Assembly (NCBI GenBank): GCA_002281855.1
Contig: NCHQ01000003.1
Coordinates: forward strand, 62,001 to 126,000
From: Rhodospirillales bacterium 24-66-33
Lineage (GTDB): Bacteria; Pseudomonadota; Alphaproteobacteria; Reyranellales; Reyranellaceae
Length of the DNA: 64,000 bases
Reading direction: 5' to 3'
Below the pieces are notes generated by a model. The model was not told the origin of the DNA, did not search any database, and was given only the letters and a program-made list of their open reading frames with translations. Each line of letters opens with the position of its first letter. Within the stretch, counting starts at the first letter, position 1. Both the position numbers and the translations under genes were made by a program. Of the stretch, positions 29,327 through 38,263 are shown in pieces.

Positions 29327-29902
29327 TCAGACAAAGGCGCAAGCGCGCCGGTCGGTCAACAGCCAATCGAGCCGCTGGTCGTCGGCGCCGTGCGGCACGT
29401 CCGGCACGAGCTGCAGGTCGAAGCCGACGCCCACCGCCGTCACCTTGCGACGTCTGCGCAGGTCCTCCAGCGTACGGTCGTAGAAGCCGCCGCCATATCC
29501 CAGCCGCCAGCCCTCGGCGTCACAGGCCAGCAATGGCACCAGCAGAGCGTCGGGTTCGAGCGTCTCGCAGGCGGCCGAGGGCTGCAGCGTGCCGAACACC
29601 CCCGCTTCCAGCGGGTCGCCGGGGCGCCACGCACGGAAGGACAGCCGTTGGCCGCGCCCCTGCACCACGGGCAGCGCCAACCGGCAGCCTTCCCGGTGCA
29701 GGTAGGACATCAGAGGCCGGATATCGATCTCGTCCTTGATCGGCCAGAATCCCGAAACGACGCCCGGCAACCGGATGGGACGCTCGAGGCGGAAGGACTC
29801 TAGCAAGGCTTCGGCCGCTGCCCGGCGCTCGCCGTCGCCCAAGCCTTGCCGGCGGGCCAGCATCTCGGCGCGTAGCCTTCGTTTGCTCTCGATCGCAGTC
29901 AT
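29327..29902 (-). CDS. ygfA: 5-formyltetrahydrofolate cyclo-ligase
   Basis: This 191-aa enzyme converts 5-formyl-THF to 5,10-methenyl-THF with ATP, rescuing a storage folate. It starts MTAIESKRRLRAEMLARRQ with the ATP-contacting basic helix and ends with the Gly-rich loop LGYGGGFYDRTL. I chose the ATG at 29902; upstream codons overlap the 6S RNA. In E. coli ygfA is co-transcribed with and located just after the 6S RNA gene, as here. It is followed by the YmdB-like gene at 3 bp. Confidence 0.93.
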   Translation of the reverse strand: MTAIESKRRLRAEMLARRQGLGDGERRAAAEALLESFRLERPIRLPGVVSGFWPIKDEIDIRPLMSYLHREGCRLALPVVQGRGQRLSFRAWRPGDPLEAGVFGTLQPSAACETLEPDALLVPLLACDAEGWRLGYGGGFYDRTLEDLRRRRKVTAVGVGFDLQLVPDVPHGADDQRLDWLLTDRRACAFV

Positions 29903-29913
29903 GCCGGCAAGGG

Positions 29914-30086
29914 AAAAAAGTGGGGCGGCTCCACGATGGGCCGTGGCTCGTAGAACCTCCAAGGCCTGCGTAAGCAGGTGGGCGTCGTGTAGCCTAGACC
30001 AAGGTCAGAGCCAGGAACAACTCCCAGGAGTTCTTATTGGCCCCGGGGTTTTAAGCGGGCCGCGCGCCGCGCAGAATTCCGCCCCG
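29914..30086 (-). ncRNA. ssrS: 6S RNA
   Basis: This lies in the conserved zapA-ssrS-ygfA context and folds like 6S RNA. The closing stem pairs GGGGCGG (30085-30079) with CCGCCCC (29928-29922). The terminal arm has GGGCCA pairing with TGGCTC around AACTCC/GGAGTT. The 3' strand reads CACCTGCTTACGCAGG then CCTTGGAGGTTCTACGAGCC, close in layout to the E. coli 3' bubble strand with its small hairpin. A T-run at 29919-29914 ends it. 6S RNA mimics an open promoter and inhibits RNA polymerase with the housekeeping sigma factor in stationary phase. The length is about 170 nt; the exact ends are inferred. Confidence 0.82.
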
Positions 30087-30091
30087 CATCC

Positions 30092-30120
30092 AATCTAGGC
30101 ACTCGGGGCGGCGCTCGCAA
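30092..30120 (-). promoter_or_regulatory. Sigma-70 promoter of 6S RNA
   Basis: On the minus strand TTGCGA (30120-30115) and TAGATT (30097-30092) are separated by exactly 17 bp. The predicted start, 7 nt after the -10, is the G at 30085, which is the first base of the 6S closing stem. The fit of promoter position to RNA structure supports both calls. The promoter lies 19 bases after the zapA stop, so 6S RNA is transcribed independently. Confidence 0.7.
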
Positions 30121-30138
30121 TGAGCAGCGGCCTTAAGT

Positions 30139-30471
30139 TTACGCGGCGCCGCTGACTTTCTTCGACATTTTGTCGACGCGGGCGGTGATCAGCTCCTCGA
30201 GCGCGGTGGCCAGCGTGTCGGCACTGTCCGTCGCGGTCACACGGGCATTTTCCGCCGCCTTGGCGACGCCGCGCGCCTCGCGGCTTTCCTCGGCCAGCAG
30301 CAGCGAGGCGAACACCAGAAGCTTGAACTCCGGCGTGCCGGGAAGCTGGCGCCGAAGCTCGCTCACCTTGCCGTCGACATAGGTGGCCAGCTCCTGGACA
30401 CGCGCTTCCTCGCCTTCGCCACAAGCGAGTTCGTAAGTACGACCGGCAATCTGAACCGAAACCTGCGGCAT
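30139..30471 (-). CDS. zapA: Cell division protein ZapA
   Basis: ZapA bundles FtsZ filaments at the division ring. The 110-aa protein starts MPQVSVQIAGRTYELACGEGEEARV, continues through a beta-alpha head and ends in a long coiled-coil typical of ZapA. The length and the position directly before 6S RNA and 5-FCL match the family in alphaproteobacteria. GCGGAAA precedes the ATG. It lies 108 bp downstream of the small coiled-coil gene, same strand. Confidence 0.9.
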   Translation of the reverse strand: MPQVSVQIAGRTYELACGEGEEARVQELATYVDGKVSELRRQLPGTPEFKLLVFASLLLAEESREARGVAKAAENARVTATDSADTLATALEELITARVDKMSKKVSGAA

Positions 30472-30579
30472 TTTCCGCTTCTCCTGGTTTATTGCGCCTT
30501 GTTCGGCGTTTGAGGGGTTTTACAGTTTGCCACGTCGCGTGCGGCGACGCACGCCCGGGCTGGGGAGAAAGCGGGTCTG

Positions 30580-30813
30580 TCAGGACTGGTCTGCAGCCAG
30601 CAGCGAGCGGATGTATTCCATCGCCCGTTCGAGGCGGGCTTCGACCTCGGTCGCCACGCGCTTCAGCTCTTCATGTTCGCTTTCGACCTTGGCCAGCCGG
30701 GTGGCGAGGGCGTCGGAACGCTCCCGCTCGAGACGCAGACGTTCGTCGACCATCGATTCGAGCCGGCTCAGCGCGCTGTCGACTCGGTCCGTTACGCTGG
30801 CTGCCTTGGACAT
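30580..30813 (-). CDS. Small coiled-coil protein (DUF4164-like)
   Basis: This 77-aa protein is almost wholly coiled-coil, with heptads rich in Leu, Glu and Arg (VTDRVDSALSRLESMVDERL). It lies upstream of zapA, a position where alphaproteobacteria often carry a DUF4164 gene, and it may be a ZapB-like partner of ZapA. That role is inference. The ATG at 30813 follows GGGGGAA, so longer starts are rejected. A candidate promoter lies about 60 bp upstream. Confidence 0.72.
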   Translation of the reverse strand: MSKAASVTDRVDSALSRLESMVDERLRLERERSDALATRLAKVESEHEELKRVATEVEARLERAMEYIRSLLAADQS

Positions 30814-30870
30814 CGTTCCCCCGACAGCGAATCGCCGTTGATCACCCGGCTGAATCTGCTCCATCCACCA

Positions 30871-30900
30871 AGATTAGGTGTTGTGCCTGTTAGCGGTCAA
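30871..30900 (-). promoter_or_regulatory. Candidate promoter of the coiled-coil/zapA unit
   Basis: On the minus strand TTGACC (30900-30895) and TAATCT (30876-30871) are separated by 18 bp. Transcription would start near 30864, giving a leader of about 50 nt before the ATG at 30813. The -35 box touches one arm of the 11-bp inverted repeat at 30898-30940, so that repeat may be an operator for this promoter. Confidence 0.42.
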
Positions 30901-30956
30901 CATCTTGCCCCTGTGGAGGGTAAAAGCCCGCAAGATGTTGGCTTTGCCCGTGTTTT
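30898..30956 (+). promoter_or_regulatory. Attenuator-like leader upstream of tkt
   Basis: Two mutually exclusive stems are visible. Stem A pairs CAACATCTTGC (30898-30908) with GCAAGATGTTG (30930-30940), 11 perfect bp, extendable by G-U pairs. Stem B pairs GGGTAAAAGCC (30918-30928) with GGCTTTGCCC (30940-30949), 10 bp with one bulged A, and is followed by GTGTTTTTG. Stem B thus looks like an intrinsic terminator whose loop is the second arm of stem A. The element lies 72 bp before the tkt ATG. No plus-strand promoter is obvious upstream, so the DNA palindrome may instead be an operator. Confidence 0.45.
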
Positions 30957-31028
30957 TGCGCATTGACGGGCCAAAGGGTGGTCGTCATGTTGCGCGCCAT
31001 CCGAAAAACCATACGGCACAAGCATAAA

Positions 31029-33017
31029 ATGACCGATCAGACCGCTGCCCCGCGCGATATGGCGAACGCCATCAGGGCCTTGGCCATGGACGCCGTGCAG
31101 CTGGCGGATTCGGGGCATCCCGGCATGCCGATGGGCATGGCGGACGTGGCCACGGTCCTGTTCTCCAAGTTCCTGAAGTTCGACGCCTCGGAGCCCAACT
31201 GGCCCGATCGCGACCGCTTCATCCTGTCGGCCGGCCACGGCTCGATGCTGCTCTATTCGCTGCTGCATCTCACCGGCTATGCCGACATGACCCTCGACGA
31301 GCTGAAGAAGTTCCGCCAGCTCGGGGCCCGCACCGCGGGCCATCCCGAATACGGCCATGCGAGCGGCATCGAGACGACCACCGGCCCGCTCGGTCAGGGC
31401 CTCGGCAATTCGGTCGGCTTCGCCCTCGCCGAGCGGATCCTCGCCGAGCGGTTCGGTCGCGACGTGGTCGACCACTACACCTACGTGATCGCCGGTGACG
31501 GCTGCCTGATGGAAGGTGTCGGCCAGGAAGCCATCACGCTGGCCGGCCATCTCGGCCTCGGCCGCCTGATCGTGCTGTTCGACGACAACGGCATCTCGAT
31601 CGACGGCCCGACCTCGCTGTCGACCTCCGAAGATCACAAGAAGCGCTTCGCCGCCGCCGGCTGGCACGTGCAGGCCGTCGACGGCCATGATCCCGAGGCT
31701 GTCACGCGCGCCATCCGCAAGGCGCGCAACGTCACCGACAAGCCCTCGCTGATCGCCTGCAAGACCGTGATCGGCTACGGCGCACCGACCAAGGCCGGCA
31801 CCGCCGCCACGCACGGCTCGCCGCTGGGCAAGGACGAGATCGCCGGCGCCCGCGCCAAGCTCGGCTGGAACCACGAACCGTTCGACATTCCCGAGGCGGT
31901 GTTCTCCGCCTGGCGCAAGATCGGCGCCCGCGGCAAGTCGGCCCGCCGCAAGTGGACCAAGAACCTCGCCGCCATGGCGCCCGAGGATCGCGCCGAGTTC
32001 GACCGCCGCCAGAAGGGCGACATTCCGCCCGCGGTCGGCGAGGCGATTGCCGCGTTCAAGGCGAAGATCGCAGCCGAGAAGCCGTCCTGGGCCACCCGCA
32101 AGTCGAGCCAGGAGGCGCTCGAGGTCATCAACCCGGTGCTGCCCGACACGGTTGGCGGCTCGGCCGACCTGACCGGCTCGAACAACACCAAGACCGCCAC
32201 GCTGAAGGGCGCCTCGCGCGCCGATACCGCCGGCCGCTACATCTATTACGGCATCCGCGAGCATGCGATGGCCGCCGCGATGAACGGAATGGCGCTGCAT
32301 GGTGGCGTCATTCCCTACGGCGGCACCTTCATGGTGTTCACCGACTATTGCCGGCCGTCGATCCGCCTCTCCGCGCTGATGGGCGTGCGGGTCATCTATG
32401 TGATGACGCACGATTCGATCGGCCTCGGCGAAGACGGCCCGACCCACCAGCCGGTCGAGCACCTCCCGGCCCTGCGCGCCATTCCCAACCTGCAGGTGCT
32501 GCGTCCGGCCGACGCCATCGAGACGGCGGAATGCTGGCAGATCGCCCTGGAATCCAGGCACACGCCGAGCGTGCTCGCGCTCACCCGCCAGAACCTGCCG
32601 ACCGTGCGCGGCGCCGGTGACGAGAATCTGTGCGCCAAGGGCGCCTACATCCTCGCCGGCGAAGAGGCCGCCCCGATCCGCCTGATCGCGTCGGGCTCGG
32701 AAGTACAGCTCGCCCTCGCCGCCCGCGATCTCCTCGCCAAGGACGGACTCGCCGCCGCTGTCGTCTCAATGCCGTCGTGGGAGTTGTTCGCGGCGCAGGA
32801 AGACACATATCGCAACAAGGTGATGGGCGGCGACGGCACGATCCGCGTCGCCTGCGAGGCGGCGACCGGCTTCGGCTGGGAACGCTGGCTCGGATCCAAG
32901 GGCGCTTTCGTGGGCATGAAGGGCTTCGGCGCTTCGGCCAAGGCCTCGGAACTCTACAAGCATTTCGGCATTACGGCCGAAGCGATCGCACAGGCGGCGC
33001 GCCGGTTGGCGCAATAA
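31029..33017 (+). CDS. tkt: Transketolase
   Basis: Transketolase moves two-carbon units between sugar phosphates in the pentose-phosphate or Calvin pathways using thiamine diphosphate. The 662-aa protein has [30 protein letters not shown], the TPP motif starting GDG at 157-159 and ending in the DDN of [11 protein letters not shown], and the pyrimidine domain with [19 protein letters not shown] and [18 protein letters not shown] chose the ATG at 31029 ([15 protein letters not shown]); it has only a weak ribosome site. The gap gene follows 13 bp downstream, so both are one unit. Confidence 0.96.
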   Translation: MTDQTAAPRDMANAIRALAMDAVQLADSGHPGMPMGMADVATVLFSKFLKFDASEPNWPDRDRFILSAGHGSMLLYSLLHLTGYADMTLDELKKFRQLGARTAGHPEYGHASGIETTTGPLGQGLGNSVGFALAERILAERFGRDVVDHYTYVIAGDGCLMEGVGQEAITLAGHLGLGRLIVLFDDNGISIDGPTSLSTSEDHKKRFAAAGWHVQAVDGHDPEAVTRAIRKARNVTDKPSLIACKTVIGYGAPTKAGTAATHGSPLGKDEIAGARAKLGWNHEPFDIPEAVFSAWRKIGARGKSARRKWTKNLAAMAPEDRAEFDRRQKGDIPPAVGEAIAAFKAKIAAEKPSWATRKSSQEALEVINPVLPDTVGGSADLTGSNNTKTATLKGASRADTAGRYIYYGIREHAMAAAMNGMALHGGVIPYGGTFMVFTDYCRPSIRLSALMGVRVIYVMTHDSIGLGEDGPTHQPVEHLPALRAIPNLQVLRPADAIETAECWQIALESRHTPSVLALTRQNLPTVRGAGDENLCAKGAYILAGEEAAPIRLIASGSEVQLALAARDLLAKDGLAAAVVSMPSWELFAAQEDTYRNKVMGGDGTIRVACEAATGFGWERWLGSKGAFVGMKGFGASAKASELYKHFGITAEAIAQAARRLAQ

Positions 33018-33030
33018 CGGAGGGAATAAG

Positions 33031-34038
<1,008 letters not shown>

Positions 34039-34061
34039 TCCAGCCGCTCCGCGAAGAAACG

Positions 34062-34091
34062 ACGGGCGCCCCTCGGGGCGCCCGTTTTTTT
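34062..34091 (+). terminator. Intrinsic terminator of the tkt-gap operon
   Basis: ACGGGCGCCCC (34062-34072) pairs with GGGGCGCCCGT (34075-34085) and is followed by seven T at 34085-34091. The nominal 2-nt loop will open by one or two pairs. It is a strong rho-independent terminator 23 bases after the gap stop. Confidence 0.93.
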
Positions 34092-34114
34092 GCCGGGAGC
34101 GCGCGCCACCCCAG

Positions 34115-34831
34115 CTATGAATCTCGCCGCGCCTTGATGCCGCGAAAAGCCTCCTGGATGTCCACGGGTTCGTGCTGCGGCGGGCGCGCCGCCTGAAGGG
34201 TCACCAGGCCCGCCAGGTGACCCAGCATGAGCTTCGCGGCCTTGTCCGCCCTGCCACCCAGGATCGCGTCGGCGATGTCGCCATGGTCGTGCGGGCCGGC
34301 GCAGTTGGTGAGCTGGCGCGGGGCGGCCAGCGAGAAATGCATGGTGGAGCGCGTCAGCAGGCCGCGCAGCAGGCGCGTCAGCTCGTCGTTGCCGCACAGT
34401 TCGGCGAGCAGGACGTGGAACTCGCCCGACAGTTCGAACAGGCGGCCGCGATCGTCGCGGCGGGTGGCCGCCTTCTCCTCGGAGACGTGCGCCTTGAGGC
34501 GCTTCGCCGCCGCCGTCGTATGGCCCTCGCTGAGGCGGCGCACGATCGCGGCCTCCAGCATAGAGCGCACGTCGTAGATCTGGCGCATTTCTTCGGTCGT
34601 GAGCGAAGGCACGAAAGTCCCTCGATTGGGGATCGCGGTCAGCCAGCCTTCGTGGACCAACCGGTGCAACGCCTTGCGCACGCGCTCGCGGCTGACGCCC
34701 AGCACGCGCGCGAGCGCCGGCTCCTGCAGCTTCGTCCCGGGCGCGAGGCGGCCCATGTGCATCGCCCGCCTGATCGCGCCATAGACCGCCTCGTCGGCGG
34801 CGACGTCGCCCTTCCTCGGTTTACGCGGCAT
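34115..34831 (-). CDS. GntR family transcriptional regulator (FCD type)
   Basis: This 238-aa regulator has an N-terminal winged helix (about 10-75) with EPALARVLGVSRERVRKALHR as the recognition helix region, and a C-terminal all-helical FCD ligand domain (about 90-220). The ATG at 34831 has GGAGGAG upstream and overlaps the amidohydrolase gene by 11 bp. It is transcribed with that gene from the divergent promoter at 36102-36173. The twin TGTGCACA palindromes there are the probable operator, so it would control both arms and itself. The inducer is likely an intermediate of ureide breakdown; this is inference. Confidence 0.92.
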   Translation of the reverse strand: MPRKPRKGDVAADEAVYGAIRRAMHMGRLAPGTKLQEPALARVLGVSRERVRKALHRLVHEGWLTAIPNRGTFVPSLTTEEMRQIYDVRSMLEAAIVRRLSEGHTTAAAKRLKAHVSEEKAATRRDDRGRLFELSGEFHVLLAELCGNDELTRLLRGLLTRSTMHFSLAAPRQLTNCAGPHDHGDIADAILGGRADKAAKLMLGHLAGLVTLQAARPPQHEPVDIQEAFRGIKARRDS

Positions 34832-36101
34832 CGATCTCCTCCACCGCGGCGACCAGCAACCTGAGGCCCTGCGCGAAATCCGCGAGGTCCATCGCCTCGT
34901 CGGGATTGTGGCTGCCATGTTCGTTGCGGATGAAGATCATCGCCGTTGGCACGCCCATGATCCCGAACACCGCCGCGTCATGCCCGGCACCGCTCGCCAT
35001 CGGCAATGCCTCGATATCCAGTTGCTTCGCCAGTCGTTCGAGCCGCGCGCGGTGCCCCCGGTCGATCGGACCGGGCTTGGCGTTGGTGAAGGCGCCGAGA
35101 TCGATGGTGACGCCGCGGCGCGCGCCGATCTCCCCGGCGATCTCGCGCAGCCGCCGGTCGATGGCGAGCAGCACCTCGTTGTCCTCGCTGCGGATGTCCA
35201 TCGAGAACCACAGCTCGCCCGGAATCTTGGTCATCGTGTGCACTGCGGTATCAGTGTGGAACTGCCCGACGGTACAGACGAGGTCCTTGCCCGCAGCCTC
35301 GTGCTCCAGCCACAACGCCTCGAGACGCGACACGAATTCGACGCCGGCCAGCAGCGCGTCGTTGCGCGACAGACGCGGCTCAGAACCGGCATGGCCGTAC
35401 CGGCCGACGATGTGCGGATCGCGGTAGCGGAGGTTGCCACGGATACCGGTGACGATCCCGACCGGCAAGCCGCGCTGCACCAGCACCGGCCCCTGCTCGA
35501 TATGCAGCTCGAGGAAGCAGGCGATGTGTGCGGTATCGAGCTGAGGCTCGCGGGCGCGGATGCGGTCGGGCGCGAAGCCCGCCTCCTTCATGTGCTCGGC
35601 CAGCGTGCGGCCGGTGTCGGGACGTCGGCAGGCATCCAACGCCCCGGGCTCCAGCAGGCCGAAGGCGGCACGGCTGCCGATATAGGGCGCGGGAAACCAG
35701 GACAGTTCCTCGGCGCGCACGCCCATCACGGTAATATCGCGCCTGGGCCGGCGGCCGGCGCGATGCCACCGCGCCAGCATCGCCATGCCCGCGACGACGC
35801 CTGCCGCGCCGTCGTAGTTGCCGCCCTCCGGCACCGAATCGAGATGCGAGCCCGTCATGATGGCGGGCAGCGAGCGGTCCTGCCCCGGCAAGGTCAGGTA
35901 GAGGTTGCCGGCAGCATCGGTGCGCGTCTCCAGCCGCAGAGTCTGGCCGATGCCTTGCATCAGGTCGTGCGCCATCTGCTCGCCCTCACCGTAGGACGCG
36001 CGGGTGACGCCGAGGCGGGCTTTGGAGTGCGTGCGCAGGTGCTCGAACCAGTGGCCCGCCAGGGCGGTTTCGGGATCGAGGTCGCGGTGGAGTTCGGTCA
36101 T
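34821..36101 (-). CDS. Zn-dependent M20 hydrolase (allantoate amidohydrolase / N-carbamoyl-amino-acid hydrolase)
   Basis: This 426-aa M20-family amidohydrolase matches the AllC/hydantoinase-carbamoylase group. Metal ligands are visible in GSHLDSVPEGGNYDGAAG, RAEELSWFP, ELHIEQGPVL and GAGHDAAVFG near the C-terminus. AllC splits allantoate to ureidoglycine or ureidoglycolate, carbamoylases open N-carbamoyl amino acids, and sequence alone does not separate them. The neighbours (PuuE-like allantoinases and AllA) favour allantoate. I chose the ATG at 36101 (MTELHRDLDPETALAGHWF). It is divergent from the first deacetylase gene across a 72-bp gap. Confidence 0.88.
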   Translation of the reverse strand: MTELHRDLDPETALAGHWFEHLRTHSKARLGVTRASYGEGEQMAHDLMQGIGQTLRLETRTDAAGNLYLTLPGQDRSLPAIMTGSHLDSVPEGGNYDGAAGVVAGMAMLARWHRAGRRPRRDITVMGVRAEELSWFPAPYIGSRAAFGLLEPGALDACRRPDTGRTLAEHMKEAGFAPDRIRAREPQLDTAHIACFLELHIEQGPVLVQRGLPVGIVTGIRGNLRYRDPHIVGRYGHAGSEPRLSRNDALLAGVEFVSRLEALWLEHEAAGKDLVCTVGQFHTDTAVHTMTKIPGELWFSMDIRSEDNEVLLAIDRRLREIAGEIGARRGVTIDLGAFTNAKPGPIDRGHRARLERLAKQLDIEALPMASGAGHDAAVFGIMGVPTAMIFIRNEHGSHNPDEAMDLADFAQGLRLLVAAVEEIDAA

Positions 36102-36125
36102 GGGCCTGCCGGCGGTTGGTAGAAG

Positions 36126-36157
36126 TATGTGCACATAAAGCCAAGAAATGTGCACAT
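36126..36157. promoter_or_regulatory. Twin palindromic operator, probably for the GntR regulator
   Basis: TATGTGCACATA (36126-36137) and ATGTGCACAT (36148-36157) are perfect palindromes with the same TGTGCACA core. Their centres are 21 bp apart, two helical turns, so two dimers would bind on the same face. They lie in the 72-bp gap between the amidohydrolase and the first deacetylase genes. GntR proteins of the FCD type bind such short palindromes. Binding by the product of the gene at 34115 is inferred from position. Confidence 0.72.
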
Positions 36158-36173
36158 CCTGTTGGAGGACGAC

Positions 36174-37088
36174 ATGCAAGGCGTGAGCCAGACGCGCGAC
36201 CTGGTGGGCTACGGCGGAACACCGCCGGCCTGGAAGCTACCCGCCGGGGCCCGCCTCGCGATCTCGATGGTGGTCAATTTCGAGGAGGGCGCGGAGTTCG
36301 CTGTCAGCGACGGCGATCCGCAGGCCGAGAAGATGTCCGAGGTGGTGAGCGTGGTCCCGCCGGGACGCTGGGACCAGGGCAACGAGCAGATCTTCGCCTA
36401 CGGCATGCGCGCCGGCATCTGGCGCATGCTGACCGCGCTGGAGAAGCACCGGATGCCCGCGACTTTCTACATGTGCGGCCGCGCCGTCGAGCGCCTGCCG
36501 CAACTCGCCCGGCGAATCGTCGAGGCCGGACACGAGGCCGCCTGCCATGGCTGGCTGTGGCGTCCCCATGCCGACTATACCGACCGCGAGAGCGAACTGA
36601 ACGATCTCCGGCGCTGCGTCGAGGTCACGAAAAGCGCGACGGGCCAGCGTCCTACGGGCTTTTTCTGCCGCGGCAGCGAAAGCCCCGAGACGCGCTCCAT
36701 CCTGCGCGAGCTGGGCTTCGGCTACGCGAGCAACGGCTTCGACGACGACCTGCCTTACTGGGACAGGGCCGACGCGCAGTGCCCGCTGCTGGTGCTGCCC
36801 TACGCCCTCGACAGCAACGACATGAAGTTCTTCCATCCCAACGGCTTCGTCCGTGCCGACGAGATGGTCGACTATGTACGCGACGCCATCGAGACGCTGT
36901 TCGAAGAAGGCGAGGCCGGCCACCCCAAGCTGCTGAACATCGGCTGGCACCTGCGCATTGCGGGCCGCCCCGGCCGCTTCGCTGCCTTCAAGCGCGTGCT
37001 CGCCCTGCTCGAATCCTACGGCGACAAAGTGTGGATCGCGCGGCGCGATGCCATCGCGCAATCGTGGCGGGAACAGTTCCCGGCATGA
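36174..37088 (+). CDS. Polysaccharide deacetylase family, PuuE-like allantoinase paralogue 1
   Basis: This 304-aa NodB-fold protein resembles cofactor-independent allantoinase PuuE. It shares TRDLVGYGG and NFEEGAEF near the N-terminus with the two later copies, and has EAACHGWLWRPH with the conserved His. It is the most divergent of the three copies: the SDYYGEELPFW block of the others reads ASNGFDDDLPYW here, and its PuuE catalytic stretch is altered, so its substrate may differ. The ATG at 36174 has GGAGG at the right spacing. It is the first gene of the plus-strand arm under the twin operator. Confidence 0.83.
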   Translation: MQGVSQTRDLVGYGGTPPAWKLPAGARLAISMVVNFEEGAEFAVSDGDPQAEKMSEVVSVVPPGRWDQGNEQIFAYGMRAGIWRMLTALEKHRMPATFYMCGRAVERLPQLARRIVEAGHEAACHGWLWRPHADYTDRESELNDLRRCVEVTKSATGQRPTGFFCRGSESPETRSILRELGFGYASNGFDDDLPYWDRADAQCPLLVLPYALDSNDMKFFHPNGFVRADEMVDYVRDAIETLFEEGEAGHPKLLNIGWHLRIAGRPGRFAAFKRVLALLESYGDKVWIARRDAIAQSWREQFPA

Positions 37089-37149
37089 GCCGGCGTCCCA
37101 AGGTGGTTGGCATGCCCCTTGCGTTTGCAGCAGCAGGGAGGCGGAACAG

Positions 37150-38244
37150 TTGCAGCAAGCAGTGAAAGCCAACGCAGCGCGCACGCTGGATGTCGAGGAT
37201 CTGAGCGTCCGCTACGGAACGTCGACGGCGGTCGACGGCGTGACGCTCGCCATCGAGCCCGGCGAGGTCGTGGCGCTGCTCGGGCCCTCGGGCTGTGGCA
37301 AGACCACTCTTCTCCGGGTCATCGCCGGCTTCGTGCGGCAGGCCACGGGCCGCGTGCGCGTCGACGGCGCCACCATCGACCACCTGCCGCCCAACCAGCG
37401 CAACATCGGTATCGTCTTCCAGAACTACGCCCTCTTCCCGCACATGACGGTGGCGGAGAACGTCGCCTACGGCCTGCGCGCCCGCGGCCTCAAGGGCCCG
37501 GAGGTCGAGGCTAGGGTCACGCGCTTCCTCGAGACCGTGCAGCTCGGAGGCTTCAAGGACCGCCTGCCGCGTCAGCTCTCAGGCGGCCAGCAGCAGCGCG
37601 TGGCGCTGGCGCGCGCCCTCGCGATCGAGCCCTCGATCCTGCTGCTCGATGAGCCGTTCGCGGCGCTCGACCGCAACCTGCGCCTCGACATGCAGATCGA
37701 GATTAAGCGCCTACAGCGGACCCTGGGTCTCACGACCATCCTAGTAACGCACGACCAGGACGAGGCCATGAGCGTCGCCGACCGCATCGCCGTCATGAAC
37801 AAGGGCAAGGTCGAGCAGTTCGGCACGCCGGTCGCGATCTACGACGAGCCGCAGACCCTGTTCGTGAACGGCTTCATCGGCACCACAAACCTGATGAACG
37901 GCAGGATCGCCTCGCTTCAGAACGGCAGCGCGACCGTCGCGCTGGAGGCCGGAGCCACGATCGATCTGACGGCGCCGGCCGGTCTCGGCATCGGCGCGCC
38001 CGTGCTGATGTCGGTGCGGCCCGAGCAACTGACTCTTTCCTCGGTCCCCGGACCGGATGCCTGGAAGATCGAGCCCGGACTGGCGCTCCCCATCGGGGCC
38101 CAGCTCGTCCACGAGGCCCGGGCGACCGACGGAACCTTCCTCAAGATCATCGAGCCGCGCCGTGCGGTGGCCGCCGACGCGGCCCGGACCTACTGCACCC
38201 TGGCCGCCGATGCGCGCCCCATGTTGTTCCCGCGTTCCACCTGA
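37150..38244 (+). CDS. ABC transporter ATP-binding protein, polyamine/opine (PotA) type
   Basis: This 364-aa ATPase has Walker A GPSGCGKTT, Q-loop FQNYALFPHMTV, signature LSGGQQQRVALARAL, Walker B ILLLDEPFAALD, and the switch VTHDQDEAMS, followed by a TOBE domain (SVRPEQL). No ATG lies near the family start. I chose the TTG at 37150, which has AGGGAGG 8 bases upstream; a GTG at 37162 is the alternative. It is 61 bp after the first deacetylase gene and 19 bp before the binding-protein gene, and opens a complete four-gene importer. Confidence 0.9.
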   Translation: MQQAVKANAARTLDVEDLSVRYGTSTAVDGVTLAIEPGEVVALLGPSGCGKTTLLRVIAGFVRQATGRVRVDGATIDHLPPNQRNIGIVFQNYALFPHMTVAENVAYGLRARGLKGPEVEARVTRFLETVQLGGFKDRLPRQLSGGQQQRVALARALAIEPSILLLDEPFAALDRNLRLDMQIEIKRLQRTLGLTTILVTHDQDEAMSVADRIAVMNKGKVEQFGTPVAIYDEPQTLFVNGFIGTTNLMNGRIASLQNGSATVALEAGATIDLTAPAGLGIGAPVLMSVRPEQLTLSSVPGPDAWKIEPGLALPIGAQLVHEARATDGTFLKIIEPRRAVAADAARTYCTLAADARPMLFPRST

Positions 38245-38263
38245 CAACAACGGAGATCGTTTC

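Noticed and set aside
30898..30949. H-type pseudoknot in the tkt leader
   Set aside because: Both stems cannot form in full at once, because stem A's second arm is the loop of stem B and there are no bases left to cross the 11-bp stem. Alternative folding is the better reading.
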